Assembly: GCF_035599575.1 (NCBI RefSeq)
Contig: NZ_CP141179.1
Location: forward strand, 186,001 to 250,000
Direction of reading: 5' to 3'
Origin: Roseovarius sp. Pro17
GTDB lineage: Bacteria > Pseudomonadota > Alphaproteobacteria > Rhodobacterales > Rhodobacteraceae
DNA length: 64,000 nucleotides
Shown here: positions 38,863-49,184 of the stretch, piece after piece
How positions within the stretch are numbered: the stretch's first letter is position 1
Layout: every line of letters starts with the position of its first letter
Position numbers and translations under genes: made by a program
The notes under the pieces: generated by a model
Database searches by the model: none
Seen by the model: the letters and a program-made list of their open reading frames with translations, nothing else
What the model was told of the DNA's origin: nothing

Positions 38863-41712
38863 ATGGCATTCGAGCCCACCGACTATCTGCCTTATGATTT
38901 CGCCAACCGGCGCCATATCGGCCCTTCGCCAGACGAAATGGACGAAATGCTCAAGGTTCTGGGGGTCGATAGCCTTGCGGCGCTGATCGACGAGACGGTG
39001 CCAAAAGCGATCCGCCAGAAGGAGCCGCTGGATTTCGGCAAAGCGAAGTCCGAGCGGGAATTGCTGCATCACATGCGCCGGGTGGCGGGCAAGAACAAGG
39101 TTCTCGTCTCGCTCATCGGGCAGGGGTATCATGGTACGGTCACGCCACCTGCGATCCAGCGGAATATCTTTGAGAATCCGGCATGGTACACAGCCTACAC
39201 GCCTTATCAGCCCGAGATTTCTCAGGGGCGGCTGGAGGCACTGCTGAACTTCCAGACCATGATCAGTGACCTGACAGGACTCGAGATCGCCAACGCGTCG
39301 CTGCTGGACGAGTCGACGGCCTGCGCCGAGGCGATGACGACGGCGCTGCGCGTGGCCAAATCGAAGGCCAAGGCGTTTTTCGTCGACCGTGACTGCCATC
39401 CGCAGAACATCGCGCTGGTGCAGACACGCGCGGCGCCTCTGGGCATCGAGGTGATCGTCGGGAATCCGGACAAGATGGACGCCAGCAAGGTGTTTGGCGC
39501 GCTGTTTCAGTATCCGGGCACGTACGGGCATGTGCGTGATTTCACCGACCATATCGCGCAGCTGCATGCAGAGGGTGCGATTGGCATCGTCAGCGCCGAT
39601 CCACTGGCCCTGACCCTGCTCAAGGAACCGGGCGCAATGGACGCCGATATCGCCGTTGGCAGCACGCAGCGGTTTGGCGTGCCTCTGGGCTATGGCGGTC
39701 CGCACGCGGCCTACATGGCCTGCCGGGATGAGTACAAGCGCGCGATGCCGGGGCGGCTGGTGGGTGTTTCCATCGACAGCCATGGCAACCGTGCGTACCG
39801 CCTCGCGCTTCAGACGCGCGAGCAGCATATCCGACGCGAAAAGGCTACCAGCAATGTGTGTACCGCGCAGGCTTTGTTGGCTGTCATGGCGTCGATGTAC
39901 GCGGTTTTCCACGGACCCAAGGGGCTAAAGGCGATTGCCCAGCGTATCCACCGCAAGACGGTTCGTCTGGCCAAGGGGCTGGAGGCGGCCGGATTCCAGG
40001 TCGACCCGCAAGCGTTTTTCGACACGATCACCGTCGATGTCGGGCCGTTGCAGGCCGCCGTGATGAAATCGGCACTGGACGAAGGCATCAACCTGCGTCG
40101 CGTCGGCGAGACGCGTGTCGGCATCGCTCTGGACGAATGCACGCGGACCAAAAATATCGAAAGCGTCTGGCGTGCCTTCGGCATCGTGCATGAAGATGAC
40201 GATTTCACACACGAGTACCGGGTGCCCAAGGACATGCACCGCACGTCCGACTACCTGACACACCCCGTGTTCCACATGAACCGCGCCGAGACGGAAATGA
40301 TGCGCTATATGCGCCGCCTTGCCGACCGCGATCTGGCGCTGGACCGTGCGATGATCCCACTGGGAAGTTGCACAATGAAGCTGAATTCGGCTGCAGAAAT
40401 GATGCCGGTCAGCTGGCGCGAGTTTTCGCGAATGCATCCTTTTGTACCGGAGGATCAGGCCGAGGGGTATCACGAGCTGATCGGGGATCTGAGCAAGCAA
40501 CTGTGTTCGATCACCGGGTATGACGCCATCTCGATGCAGCCCAATTCAGGCGCGCAGGGCGAATATGCGGGACTGCTGTCGATCGCCGCCTATCACCGCG
40601 AGCAGGGGCAGGAGGGGCGCAATGTCTGCCTTATTCCGACCAACGCGCATGGCACCAACCCCGCCAGCGCGCAGATGGTCGGCTGGAAGGTGGTGCCGGT
40701 GAAATGCAACGCGCGCGGCGATATCGACCTTGATGATTTCCGCGCCAAGGCCGAAAAATACTCCGAAACGCTGGCTGCCTGCATGATTACCTATCCCAGC
40801 ACGCATGGTGTGTTCGAAGAGACGGTCATCGACGTATGCTCGATCACGCATGAGCATGGCGGCCAGGTCTATATCGACGGCGCCAACATGAACGCGATGG
40901 TGGGGCTAAGCCGCCCCGGCGATCTGGGCGGCGACGTGAGCCATTTGAACCTGCACAAGACGTTCTGCATCCCGCATGGCGGGGGCGGGCCGGGCATGGG
41001 GCCGATCGGCGTCAAATCGCACCTGATCCCGTTTCTGCCGGGCCATCCGCATACTGGCGGGACTCAGGGGCCGGTTTCGGCGGCTCCCTTTGGTTCACCG
41101 TCGCTATTGCCGATCTCGTGGGCCTATATCCTGATGATGGGCGGCGAGGGACTGACGCAGGCGACACGTGTTGCGATCCTGAATGCCAACTATATCGCCA
41201 AGCGGCTGGAGGGCGCGTATGACGTTCTCTATAAGGGGCAAAACGGACGTGTGGCGCATGAGTGCATCCTTGATACCCGCCCCTTTGACGAATCCGCGCA
41301 TGTCACGGTCGACGACATCGCCAAGCGTCTGGTCGATTGCGGTTTCCACGCCCCAACGATGAGCTGGCCGGTTGCCGGTACGTTGATGGTCGAGCCGACC
41401 GAGAGCGAGACCAAGGCCGAGCTGGACCGGTTCTGCGATGCGATGCTGGCGATCCGGCAGGAAATTCGCGACATCGAAGACGGCAAGATCGACGGCAAGA
41501 ACAACCCGCTCAAGAACGCGCCGCACACGATGGAAGATCTGGTCAAGGACTGGGATCGTCCCTACACGCGCGAACAAGGATGCTTCCCTCCCGGTGCGTT
41601 CCGGGTGGACAAGTATTGGCCGTCGGTGAACCGCGTCGACAACGCCTATGGCGACCGCCATCTGGTCTGCACCTGCCCGCCGATGGAGGATTATGCCGAG
41701 GCGGCAGAGTAG
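38863..41712 (+). CDS. gcvP: Glycine dehydrogenase (decarboxylating), P protein
   Basis: The product has 949 residues, the fused single-chain form. Both halves are visible: the N-terminal half with [15 protein letters not shown] and [20 protein letters not shown], and the C-terminal half with the PLP lysine in [18 protein letters not shown]. It decarboxylates glycine and loads the lipoyl arm of GcvH. I chose ATG 38863 ([17 protein letters not shown]) with GGAG eight bases upstream; the longer frame to 38755 crosses the intergenic repeat. Confidence 0.96.
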   Translation: MAFEPTDYLPYDFANRRHIGPSPDEMDEMLKVLGVDSLAALIDETVPKAIRQKEPLDFGKAKSERELLHHMRRVAGKNKVLVSLIGQGYHGTVTPPAIQRNIFENPAWYTAYTPYQPEISQGRLEALLNFQTMISDLTGLEIANASLLDESTACAEAMTTALRVAKSKAKAFFVDRDCHPQNIALVQTRAAPLGIEVIVGNPDKMDASKVFGALFQYPGTYGHVRDFTDHIAQLHAEGAIGIVSADPLALTLLKEPGAMDADIAVGSTQRFGVPLGYGGPHAAYMACRDEYKRAMPGRLVGVSIDSHGNRAYRLALQTREQHIRREKATSNVCTAQALLAVMASMYAVFHGPKGLKAIAQRIHRKTVRLAKGLEAAGFQVDPQAFFDTITVDVGPLQAAVMKSALDEGINLRRVGETRVGIALDECTRTKNIESVWRAFGIVHEDDDFTHEYRVPKDMHRTSDYLTHPVFHMNRAETEMMRYMRRLADRDLALDRAMIPLGSCTMKLNSAAEMMPVSWREFSRMHPFVPEDQAEGYHELIGDLSKQLCSITGYDAISMQPNSGAQGEYAGLLSIAAYHREQGQEGRNVCLIPTNAHGTNPASAQMVGWKVVPVKCNARGDIDLDDFRAKAEKYSETLAACMITYPSTHGVFEETVIDVCSITHEHGGQVYIDGANMNAMVGLSRPGDLGGDVSHLNLHKTFCIPHGGGGPGMGPIGVKSHLIPFLPGHPHTGGTQGPVSAAPFGSPSLLPISWAYILMMGGEGLTQATRVAILNANYIAKRLEGAYDVLYKGQNGRVAHECILDTRPFDESAHVTVDDIAKRLVDCGFHAPTMSWPVAGTLMVEPTESETKAELDRFCDAMLAIRQEIRDIEDGKIDGKNNPLKNAPHTMEDLVKDWDRPYTREQGCFPPGAFRVDKYWPSVNRVDNAYGDRHLVCTCPPMEDYAEAAE

Positions 41713-41738
41713 GATTGACGCTGGATTAAGTGAACGGG

Positions 41739-41762
41739 AAAGCGGGCTGATGGCCCGCTTTT
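41739..41762. terminator. Terminator between gcvP and the ABC permease gene
   Basis: AAAGCGGGC (41739-41747) pairs with GCCCGCTTT (41753-41761) across TGATG, followed by TTTCTGTTTT on the plus strand. It ends the gcv operon and may also serve the convergent gene. Confidence 0.85.
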
Positions 41763-41800
41763 CTGTTTTCCGGGGCGGTGCGCTATCTGCTCGGCCCCGC

Positions 41801-44311
41801 TCACTCCCTTGCGCGCAGGATCTGAGCTGGGCGCGCCGCCAAGGGGCGCAGAGCGAAGATCAACGCAGTGGCAAGCGTGACCAGGATTCCTGCGGCCACA
41901 ATTATCAGCGCTGAGGGCCAAAGCACGCGATACTCGACATCCAGAACGAAATGACTGACGGCCCAGCCACCCAGCGCACCCGTGCCGATGGCGACAGCAC
42001 CCGCCGCGCCGCCCAGCAGGATCGCGCGCAAGGCAAGGCTAAGCAGTATCTGCGCGCGCGAGGCGCCCAGCGTTTTCAGCACTGCCGCCTCGTAGATCCG
42101 CGCGTTCTGATCCGCAGCCGCCGCGCCGATCAGCACGAGGAACCCGGTCAGCAGGGTCGCCGATGCACCCCATGACACCGCCGCCGCAAGGCCCTTGAGC
42201 AGTGCGGCCACGCGGTCGATAGCGTCCTTTACGGCGATGCCGGTGACATTGGGATAGGCTGTCGAAACCTCGCGCAGGATACGCGCCTCGGCGGCTTTGT
42301 CGGCGTAGACAGTGGCGATGACGCTGTGCGGCGCACCCTCCAGCGCGGTGGGGTTCATCACCATGATAAAGCCGATACCGGCGGTCGAAAAATCGACTTC
42401 GCGCAGGCTGGTGAGCGTCGCGGTAATGTCACGGCCGAGGATATTGACCGTGATCGTGTCGCCCAGTTTCAGCCCCATCTCGGCTGCCTCCTCGGCGGCA
42501 AAGCTGACCTGTGGTGGCCCGTCATACCCCTCGGGCCACCAATCTCCGGCGGTCAGGGTGCCATCGGCGAGCGCGGCGTAGCTGATGCCCCGGTCGCCTT
42601 CCAGCACCCAGTGATCCCCTGCAACCTCGGCGGCATCGTGCCCGTTGATCGCCGTAATGATACCGCGCAACATCGGCGCAGTTTGAACCCTGCTCACGCC
42701 CGGATCGCCGTCGGTCATCGCGTCAAAGCCGTCCATCTGATCCGCCTGCAAGTCGATGAAAAAGAACGACGGCGCGCGGTCTGGCAGATCGTTGGTGATT
42801 GCGCCGCGCAGAGTGCCGTCGATCTGACCGACAGCAGCAAGGACCGTCAGGCCAAGGCCCAGCGCCAGCATTGCGGGCGTCGCCGTGCTTCCCGGTCCGG
42901 CGATCGCCGCCAGCGCCCAGCCAAGGGCGGGACGCCCGCGCGCCATTGGCCGTGCGAGGCGCGCGAGGCCCTGCACAATGCGCGCCGCCAGCCACAAGAG
43001 CGCCAGCGCGCCGAAAATGCCACCCGCAGTCCAGATCGTCAGGCGCAGATTTCCCGAAAAGGCCGCCGCGACGGCCAGCAGCGCTGCGACCAGCCCGGCA
43101 ATCAGCGCCAGCATCGGCGAGCGGGGCAGCCAACGCCCATCCGCGCCGCCGTCCCGAAAGAGGCTGGCAGCGCGGATATCCTCGATCCGCGACAGCGGCG
43201 CGAGGGTAAAGATCAGCACGGCCAGCGCGCCATAGACTGCTGCTTCGGCCATGGGTCGCGCGTAGAAGGCAAAGATCGCCGGGACCGGCAGACGCGCCTC
43301 AATCACCGGGGCCAGCAACACAGGCACACCCGCGCCCAGCAACGTGCCTAGGAGCAGCCCCAGCCCGCCAAGCGCGCCGATTTGCAGGAAATACGTCGCC
43401 AGAACCGTGCCGCGATCCGCGCCCAGCGTGCGCAGCGTGGCGATGGTGGCGGTCTTGCGCGCCAGATATGCGCGCACGGCAGATGATATGCCGACGCCGC
43501 CCACGGCCAGTCCGCTAAGGCCGACCAGCACCAGAAACGCGCCCAACCGGTCTACGAATTCGGCGATGCCGGGCGCGCCCGCGCGGGCGTCGCGCCACTC
43601 TATCCCGCTAGTGCCTAGCGCGATATTCGCTTCGGCCTGCACAGAGGCGAGGTCAGCGCCCTGGGGCAGGTCCAGTCGGTAGCGCGTGGAAAAAAGCGTG
43701 CCTTCGCGTAACAATCCTGAGGCTTGTAACGCGTCGGTGCGCACCAACGTGCGCGGCCCCAGCGCGAAGCCTGCGGCAGCGTCGTCCGGCTCGTCCACAA
43801 GCGCGGCCATCAGAACGAAATCCTGTGTGCCAAGGCGAAAGCGATCGCCGGGAGCAATGTCCAGTCGCGCGATCAGGGCAGGGGCCATTACGGCACCGGG
43901 TAGGTTGTCTGCGCCGCCCAACGCCTTGGCAAGCGGCATTGCGGGATCAAGGCCCACGTCGCCCAACAGCGGATAGGCGACATCGACTGCCTTGACCTGC
44001 GTCAACGCGCGCTCATCGCCCACCACGGCGAGCGACCGAAAATCGACGATCTCGGATATGGCTTCGGCCTGGGCTGTCATCCACGCGCGCTCGGCCTCGT
44101 TGGCAAAGCGGTAGGTCAGCCCGATCTCGGCGTCACCGCCCAGCAGCTGGGCGCCCTTTTCGCTAAGTCCTGCCTCGATGCTGGTGCGGATCGTGCCGAC
44201 GGCGGCGATGGCCGCTACGCCAAAAACGATGCAGGCCAGCAGGATGCGAAATCCAGCGAGGCCACCACGCAATTCGCGCCGCGCGAGGCGTGCGGCGACG
44301 CGCAAGGTCAT
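41801..44311 (-). CDS. FtsX-type ABC transporter permease (YbbP family)
   Basis: The product has 836 residues. An N-terminal membrane helix follows LARRELRGGLAGFRILLACI. Two FtsX-type permease units are seen (GVGISSAVRAYLARKTATIATLRTLGAD, given here in part, and ARIYEAAVLKTLGASRAQIL), with large periplasmic regions between, about ten helices in total. This is the layout of YbbP, a mechanotransmission-type ABC exporter. It starts inside the end of the ATPase gene (4-bp overlap), so the two form one transporter of unknown substrate. Confidence 0.88.
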   Translation of the reverse strand: MTLRVAARLARRELRGGLAGFRILLACIVFGVAAIAAVGTIRTSIEAGLSEKGAQLLGGDAEIGLTYRFANEAERAWMTAQAEAISEIVDFRSLAVVGDERALTQVKAVDVAYPLLGDVGLDPAMPLAKALGGADNLPGAVMAPALIARLDIAPGDRFRLGTQDFVLMAALVDEPDDAAAGFALGPRTLVRTDALQASGLLREGTLFSTRYRLDLPQGADLASVQAEANIALGTSGIEWRDARAGAPGIAEFVDRLGAFLVLVGLSGLAVGGVGISSAVRAYLARKTATIATLRTLGADRGTVLATYFLQIGALGGLGLLLGTLLGAGVPVLLAPVIEARLPVPAIFAFYARPMAEAAVYGALAVLIFTLAPLSRIEDIRAASLFRDGGADGRWLPRSPMLALIAGLVAALLAVAAAFSGNLRLTIWTAGGIFGALALLWLAARIVQGLARLARPMARGRPALGWALAAIAGPGSTATPAMLALGLGLTVLAAVGQIDGTLRGAITNDLPDRAPSFFFIDLQADQMDGFDAMTDGDPGVSRVQTAPMLRGIITAINGHDAAEVAGDHWVLEGDRGISYAALADGTLTAGDWWPEGYDGPPQVSFAAEEAAEMGLKLGDTITVNILGRDITATLTSLREVDFSTAGIGFIMVMNPTALEGAPHSVIATVYADKAAEARILREVSTAYPNVTGIAVKDAIDRVAALLKGLAAAVSWGASATLLTGFLVLIGAAAADQNARIYEAAVLKTLGASRAQILLSLALRAILLGGAAGAVAIGTGALGGWAVSHFVLDVEYRVLWPSALIIVAAGILVTLATALIFALRPLAARPAQILRARE

Positions 44312-44976
44312 GTCATGCGCCCATCGCGCAGCGATATGGTCCGGTCACAACGCGCAGCTAGGTCGGCGTCATGCGTGACCAGAATCAGCGTGGCACCATG
44401 CTGGGCGCGCAGATCGAAAAGCAGATTGATGATCGACGCGCCGGTGACGCTATCCAGATTTCCTGTAGGCTCATCCGCCAGAATCAGACGCGGGCGCGGC
44501 GCGGTGGCGCGGGCCAGCGCAACGCGCTGTTGTTCACCCCCCGACATTTGCGAGGGGTAGTGCCCCGCGCGCGCCGCGAGGCCGACGGCGTCGAGCTGGG
44601 CAGCTGCGCCGGTGGCGGCATCCGGCGCGCCAGCCAGCTCCAGCGGAACGGCCACGTTTTCCAGCGCGGTCAGCGTCGGAATCAAGTGGAACGACTGGAA
44701 CACGACGCCCAGATGCCCGCGCCTCAGCCGCGCCAACGCATCCTCGCCAAGCGTGCCCAATTCCTGCCCCAGCGTTGTGACGCGCCCGGTGCTGGCCCGC
44801 TCTAGCCCACCTATCAGCATCAGTAGCGACGACTTGCCAGAGCCGGATGGACCGACCAGCGCCAGCGTTTCGCCCTCGGTCACGTCAAGTGAAATGCCCG
44901 TGAGAATCTCGACCTCGCCAGCGCCCGACTTAAGTGTCAAACCGACGTTTTCTAACGATACGATTGGGGAAGTCAT
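44308..44976 (-). CDS. ABC transporter ATP-binding protein (YbbA family)
   Basis: The product has 222 residues. Walker A GPSGSGKSS, the Q-loop VFQSFHLIPTLTALENV, signature MSGGEQQRVALARA, Walker B LILADEPTGNLD and the H-loop VTHD are intact. Sequence is of the LolD/MacB type that works with FtsX-like permeases. I chose ATG 44976; the longer frame upstream overlaps the divergent esterase gene. In E. coli ybbA-ybbP is also divergent from tesA, so the gene order is conserved. Confidence 0.92.
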   Translation of the reverse strand: MTSPIVSLENVGLTLKSGAGEVEILTGISLDVTEGETLALVGPSGSGKSSLLMLIGGLERASTGRVTTLGQELGTLGEDALARLRRGHLGVVFQSFHLIPTLTALENVAVPLELAGAPDAATGAAAQLDAVGLAARAGHYPSQMSGGEQQRVALARATAPRPRLILADEPTGNLDSVTGASIINLLFDLRAQHGATLILVTHDADLAARCDRTISLRDGRMT

Positions 44977-44980
44977 GAAT

Positions 44981-45697
44981 ATGCGCCTGTTGATGAGGAA
45001 TCTCTTGGAATATGGGGTTTTACGCACCCGCGGCAAGACGATTGCGCTGGCCCTCGCCCTATCATTGGGCGGCGCGGCGTTTGCTGCCGAGGATGCGATG
45101 CCGGGCGAAGTGCGAATTATGACATTTGGTGACAGCTTGACCGCAGGATACGGACTGAAGCGTGAGAACGGATTCGTCGCGCAACTCAGCGTTTGGCTGC
45201 GCGAGAATGGCACGCCGGATGGTGTGCCGGTGAGGCTGTTGAACAGTTCTGTGTCGGGCAGCACGACGGCGGGCGGTGTGCGGCGCATCGATTGGGCGCT
45301 TGGCGACACGCCCGACGCGATGATCGTCGAGTTAGGCGGAAACGATCTGCTGCGTGGCGTCGATCCGGCCGAGACACGTGCGAATCTGGACGCGATTCTG
45401 GCCAAAGCGGCTGAAAACGATATCGAAGTGCTGCTCGTCGGCCTGATCGCCAAGGATAATTACGGGCCGGACTACCGCGCCGCCTTTAACGCGATCTATC
45501 CCGATCTGGCCGAGAAATACGGCACGCTTCTGGAACTCGATTTTTTCGGCGCACTGCCTGAGGCGAATGCAGATCAACTGCCCTATCTGCAAGCAGATGG
45601 CACCCATCCGAATACGCAGGGCATCGCGCTGGTCGTCGCCGGTATTGGGCCCAAAGTGCAGGAGCTAATCGCCGAGTCGCTGGCGGATCGCGATTAA
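44981..45697 (+). CDS. SGNH/GDSL esterase of the TesA (arylesterase) family
   Basis: The product has 238 residues. A signal peptide (ALALALSLGGAAFA) places it in the periplasm. The SGNH blocks are MTFGDSLTAGYG, VSGSTTAGG, ELGGNDLLRG and ADGTHPNTQG. TesA relatives act as thioesterase, lysophospholipase and arylesterase. ATG 44981 has GGGGA eight bases upstream; ATG 44975 is possible and would overlap the start codon of the divergent ABC gene. Confidence 0.88.
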   Translation: MRLLMRNLLEYGVLRTRGKTIALALALSLGGAAFAAEDAMPGEVRIMTFGDSLTAGYGLKRENGFVAQLSVWLRENGTPDGVPVRLLNSSVSGSTTAGGVRRIDWALGDTPDAMIVELGGNDLLRGVDPAETRANLDAILAKAAENDIEVLLVGLIAKDNYGPDYRAAFNAIYPDLAEKYGTLLELDFFGALPEANADQLPYLQADGTHPNTQGIALVVAGIGPKVQELIAESLADRD

Positions 45698-45738
45698 AGC
45701 GAAAAAATTTAGGGCGCTAAGAATCGGTCATACACACG

Positions 45739-45766
45739 AAAAAGGGGCCCCGCGGGGCCCCAATTT
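45739..45766 (-). terminator. Terminator of the cold-shock gene
   Basis: GGGGCCCC (45744-45751) and GGGGCCCC (45754-45761) form a strong GC stem; each arm is itself a palindrome. On the minus strand it is followed by five T. It lies 26 bp after the cold-shock gene stop and also follows the esterase gene on the plus strand. Confidence 0.85.
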
Positions 45767-45786
45767 ACCACTATGTCGCAAAAGGC

Positions 45787-45993
45787 TTAAGCCAGAGCGA
45801 TGTTCGTCGCCGACTCGCGGCCATCACGGCCTGCTTCGACGTCGAAAGTCACTTTCTGGTCGTCTGCCAGGCCAGTCAGGCCTGCGCGCTCAACAGCGGA
45901 GATGTGGACAAAAATGTCCTTGCCGCCACCATCGGGTGCGATGAAGCCGAAGCCTTTTGTCGAGTTGAACCATTTCACGGTGCCATTGGCCAT
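45787..45993 (-). CDS. Cold-shock protein, CspA family
   Basis: The product has 68 residues, a single cold-shock domain. NGTVKWFNSTKGFGFIAP holds RNP1 and KDIFVHISAVE holds RNP2. It binds single-stranded RNA and DNA, probably as an RNA chaperone. AAGGAG lies eight bases before the ATG. About 300 bp without a gene precede it, which fits the long 5' leader usual for csp genes. Confidence 0.95.
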   Translation of the reverse strand: MANGTVKWFNSTKGFGFIAPDGGGKDIFVHISAVERAGLTGLADDQKVTFDVEAGRDGRESATNIALA

Positions 45994-46318
45994 ACCGTAG
46001 TCTCCTTGATGTATGCTGCCCGCGTCGTGCGGCAGCCCGGCTAGTCAGTGCAAGATCGAGTGCCTGTGCCGTATAGGAGCAGATGGTCGATAGTGGTAAC
46101 GTCGCGCGGATAATATACGCATCGCAAAGTCATTTTGCAAGTGTTAACCAATTCCGTCGGCCCCAGTCGCCGCGCCGATGTCGCCAGAGCGCACGGGGCA
46201 GGCAGCCTAAAACGAGGCGACAGATTGCCGATTATTTGATGTGGTCTGGTAGCAGCTATAAATAAGCGCCTTTTAAAGGTACCAAGTTTGCGAATGCGTG
46301 GTGAAAGAGCCGCTGGCT
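45994..46318. other. Leader region of the cold-shock gene
   Basis: No gene is supported in these 325 bp. The part nearest the cold-shock gene probably is its 5' untranslated leader. A 93-codon minus-strand frame (46041-46322) resembles nothing and overlaps the neighbouring pseudogene end. Confidence 0.45.
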
Positions 46319-47255
46319 TCACGCGCGGAACATCAGTGGGCGCAGCCAGCAGGCCATGTGCAATGCGCGGTGGACGGGGCGCAGCACGCGGCTGTAGGCG
46401 GGCAGGGCGGTGCGCGGACGGCCAGTGGCGATGGCCTCGGCCGCCGCATGACCCGCCGCGTCGCCTGTCAACAGCACGCGACCCTTGCCGGGTATGCGGC
46501 GATAGTCGCCGAAAGGCAGAAAATGACCTTTGAACCGCGCGTCGCTGCCGTCGTCCAGTCGGGCACGGTAGGTGGCCAATTGCGACTTGATTCGGGGGTT
46601 CTTGGCCTCCCGCCCGTCGTTACCGATGGTGGTGCTGCGCGCCTTGGGAAATTGCCAACCATAGCCCCATGCTGGGGCGCCCAGATACGACACGTATGGC
46701 CTGCGGTTCGTCCATCGGCGGTGCCTCGACCGCTAGCGCGAAGCCGATGGTTTCGGGATCGAACGACCAGCCAGAGAGCGTGCGGGCGACCAGACTATTC
46801 ACCCCGTTGGCGCCGATCATGATGGCACCGCTTAGCGTTGAGCAGTACTCAAGCGTGAGTGATATGGCGTCCGTATCAATCTGCGCGATGCGTCGCCCGA
46901 CAAAATATACCACACCTGCGGCGCGCGCCATGTCCAGCAGATGCGCGTCCATGTCACATCGCATTGTCAGTTAGATCGGTGGGCTATCCACCTTGGCGCC
47001 AAGTGGCGCGCCCATTGCATAGAAAGTGATTCGATCGCGATGTTCGAACAGCGCCGGGTCCAGTTCGCGGCCAAAGATACGGCAGCAAAGATCACGGCTA
47101 CGCCCTGTGATCAGCCCGCCGCACAGCTTGGCGCAAGGAAACGTGGCCTTGTCGATGATCGCGGCGCTCAGGCCCGCCGCGCGCAGCTGTGGTAGCGGCA
47201 GTGCCGGCAGGACCGGCGACGATAATAAGGATATCGAAGGTTTGAGTGGTCGCAA
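46319..47255 (-). pseudogene. Geranylgeranyl-reductase-family FAD oxidoreductase, decayed
   Basis: Three minus-strand pieces are in family order. The first (47255-46971) has LRAAGLSAAIIDKATFPCAK and CGGLITGRS, then ends at an in-frame TAA, after which the same frame continues. The second (to 46620) has MDAHLLDMARAAGVVYFVG, IMIGANGVNSLVARTLSG and EAPPMDEPQAIRV. After a frameshift the third (46693-46319) has AWGYGWQFPKARSTTIG, FLPFGDYRRIPGKGRVLLTG and VLRPVHRALHMACWLRP. After LLTGDAAG about 20 residues with the DPITGEGI motif are deleted. The FAD-binding N-terminus is also damaged. Stop, shift and deletion together show a dead gene. Confidence 0.85.
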
Positions 47256-47340
47256 TGGTGAGGGTCTAGGCGGTTTTCGGGATTGGCGGAAGGGATGCTG
47301 CGCTGGTTTGTTGCGGATCGCCTATCTCATAAAAGACAGC

Positions 47341-47362
47341 GCGCGCCCGATTTCGGGCGCGC
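47341..47362 (-). terminator. Terminator of ettA
   Basis: GCGCGCCCGA (47341-47350) pairs with TCGGGCGCGC (47353-47362). On the minus strand the stem is followed by GCTGTCTTTTATG, a short T-rich tail. It lies about 95 bp after the ettA stop. Confidence 0.7.
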
Positions 47363-47456
47363 GTTTCAGATTTGTCGCTTCAACTTTGATGAGGTAGACA
47401 CGCAATTGCTGTGCAATCGCTCTCGCGCACTTGGTAAACCGCTGCGCGTTTCACCG

Positions 47457-49106
47457 TCACCGCGCAAACTTCTTGTGCTTCATCCTCGTAGGTTCGACGT
47501 CGCCCATGCGGCGCTTCTTGTCCTCTTCGTAGTCCTCGAAGTTGCCCTCAAACCACTCGACATGCGCGTCACCCTCGAAGGCCAGCATATGCGTGCAGAT
47601 CCGGTCAAGAAAGAAACGGTCGTGGCTGATGACCACCGCGCAGCCCGCGAAATCGACCAGCGCGTCTTCCAAGGCGCGCAGCGTTTCAACGTCCAGATCG
47701 TTCGTTGGTTCGTCCAGCAGCAGCACGTTGCCGCCTGAGCGCAAGAGGCGCGCCATATGCACGCGATTCCGCTCCCCGCCCGAAAGCAACGACACCTTTT
47801 TCTGCTGGTCGCCACCCTTGAAGTTGAACGCGCCGCAATAGGCGCGGGCATTCACTTCGGCGTCGCCGAGCTTGATGATGTCCTGGCCGTCGGCGATTGC
47901 CTCCCAGACGTTCTCGTTGGGGTTCAGATCGTCGCGCGACTGGTCGACGTAGCTGAGATCGACTGTGGTGCCGAATTCGATGGTCCCCGCGTCTGGTTCT
48001 TCCTGCCCGGTCAGCATCTTGAACAGCGTCGATTTACCCGCGCCGTTCGGACCGATCACGCCAACGATACCGCCGGGGGGCAGCGAGAATGTCAGATCCT
48101 CGATCAGTAGCGTGTCACCCATCGCCTTGCGCAGTCCTTCGACCTCGATCACCTTCGCGCCGAGGCGCTGACCGTTCGGGATAACGATCTGGGCCTTCGC
48201 CAGCTTCTCGCGCTCGGATTGACCGGCCATATCGTTATAGGCGTTGATCCGCGCCTTGGATTTGGCCTGACGGGCCTTGGCGCCCTGACGCATCCATTCC
48301 AGTTCGCGCTCCAGCGTCTTTTGCTTGGACTTGTCCTCGCGAGATTCCTGCATCAGGCGCTTGGCCTTCTGCTCGACCCAAGCAGAATAGTTGCCCTCGT
48401 AGGGGATGCCGCGGCCGCGGTCGATCTCGAGGATCCAGCTGGTGATGCTGTCGAGGAAGTAGCGGTCGTGGGTCACGATCAGGATCGTGCCCTTGTAGGC
48501 GATCAAATGCTGTTGCAGCCATGCGATCGTTTCAGCATCGAGGTGGTTCGTCGGCTCGTCCAGCAGCAGCATGTCAGGCGCTTCCAGCAGCAGCTTGCAC
48601 AAGGCCACGCGGCGGGCCTCGCCGCCTGAAAGGCTGGTGACATCCGCGCCATCCGGCGGACAGCGCAGCGCCTCCATGGAGACGTCGATCTGGCTATCGA
48701 GATCCCACAGATCATTGCTGTCGATTTCGTCCTGCAAGGCAGCCATTTCATCGGCTGTCTCGTCAGAATAGTTCATCGCCAGCTCGTTGAAACGCTCCAG
48801 CTTGGCTAGTTTGGCTGCAACGCCCAGCATGACGTTTTCGCGCACGGATAGCGCCGGGTCCAGCTTGGGCTCCTGCGGCAGGTAGCCGACGGTCGCGTCC
48901 TTGGCCGCCCACGCCTCGCCGGTGAAGTCCTTGTCGAGGCCCGCCATGATCTTGAGCAGGGTGGATTTACCCGAGCCGTTGACGCCGACGACGCCGATCT
49001 TGACGCCGGGCAGGAAGCTGAGATGAATATTCTCAAAGCATTTCTTGCCGCCCGGATAGGCTTTGGAGACGTCCTGCATGTGATAGACGTATTGATTGGC
49101 TGCCAT
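47457..49106 (-). CDS. ettA: ABC-F protein EttA (energy-dependent translational throttle)
   Basis: The product has 549 residues. Two ABC modules without membrane helices are present: Walker A GVNGSGKST and GPNGAGKST, signatures LSGGEARRVALCKLLL and LSGGERNRVHMARLL, and Walker B MLLLDEPTNHLD and VLLLDEPTNDLD. The linker between them (about 245-310, Lys/Arg/Gln-rich) and an arm in the first module are as in EttA. It binds the ribosomal E site and gates the first peptide bond according to ATP level. Length equals the E. coli protein within a few residues. Confidence 0.95.
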   Translation of the reverse strand: MAANQYVYHMQDVSKAYPGGKKCFENIHLSFLPGVKIGVVGVNGSGKSTLLKIMAGLDKDFTGEAWAAKDATVGYLPQEPKLDPALSVRENVMLGVAAKLAKLERFNELAMNYSDETADEMAALQDEIDSNDLWDLDSQIDVSMEALRCPPDGADVTSLSGGEARRVALCKLLLEAPDMLLLDEPTNHLDAETIAWLQQHLIAYKGTILIVTHDRYFLDSITSWILEIDRGRGIPYEGNYSAWVEQKAKRLMQESREDKSKQKTLERELEWMRQGAKARQAKSKARINAYNDMAGQSEREKLAKAQIVIPNGQRLGAKVIEVEGLRKAMGDTLLIEDLTFSLPPGGIVGVIGPNGAGKSTLFKMLTGQEEPDAGTIEFGTTVDLSYVDQSRDDLNPNENVWEAIADGQDIIKLGDAEVNARAYCGAFNFKGGDQQKKVSLLSGGERNRVHMARLLRSGGNVLLLDEPTNDLDVETLRALEDALVDFAGCAVVISHDRFFLDRICTHMLAFEGDAHVEWFEGNFEDYEEDKKRRMGDVEPTRMKHKKFAR

Positions 49107-49184
49107 GACCCTGCTCTTTCCTGTGGACGGGCGATGCGGCCCGGCTTGATTCCAACAGTCATGTAACTGCGCAGCGGGACGAAT

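Noticed and set aside
37213..39912. An 899-codon open frame on the minus strand opposite gcvT, gcvH and gcvP
   Set aside because: It mirrors three certain genes. In GC-rich DNA with strong third-position bias, antisense frames stay open by chance. Similar mirrors lie opposite atpA (11257-12696), atpD (13973-15463), groEL (26939-28642), gltX (35166-36260) and clpA.
46041..46322. 93-codon frame upstream of the cold-shock gene
   Set aside because: It lies in the probable leader and overlaps the end of the pseudogene; no family features.
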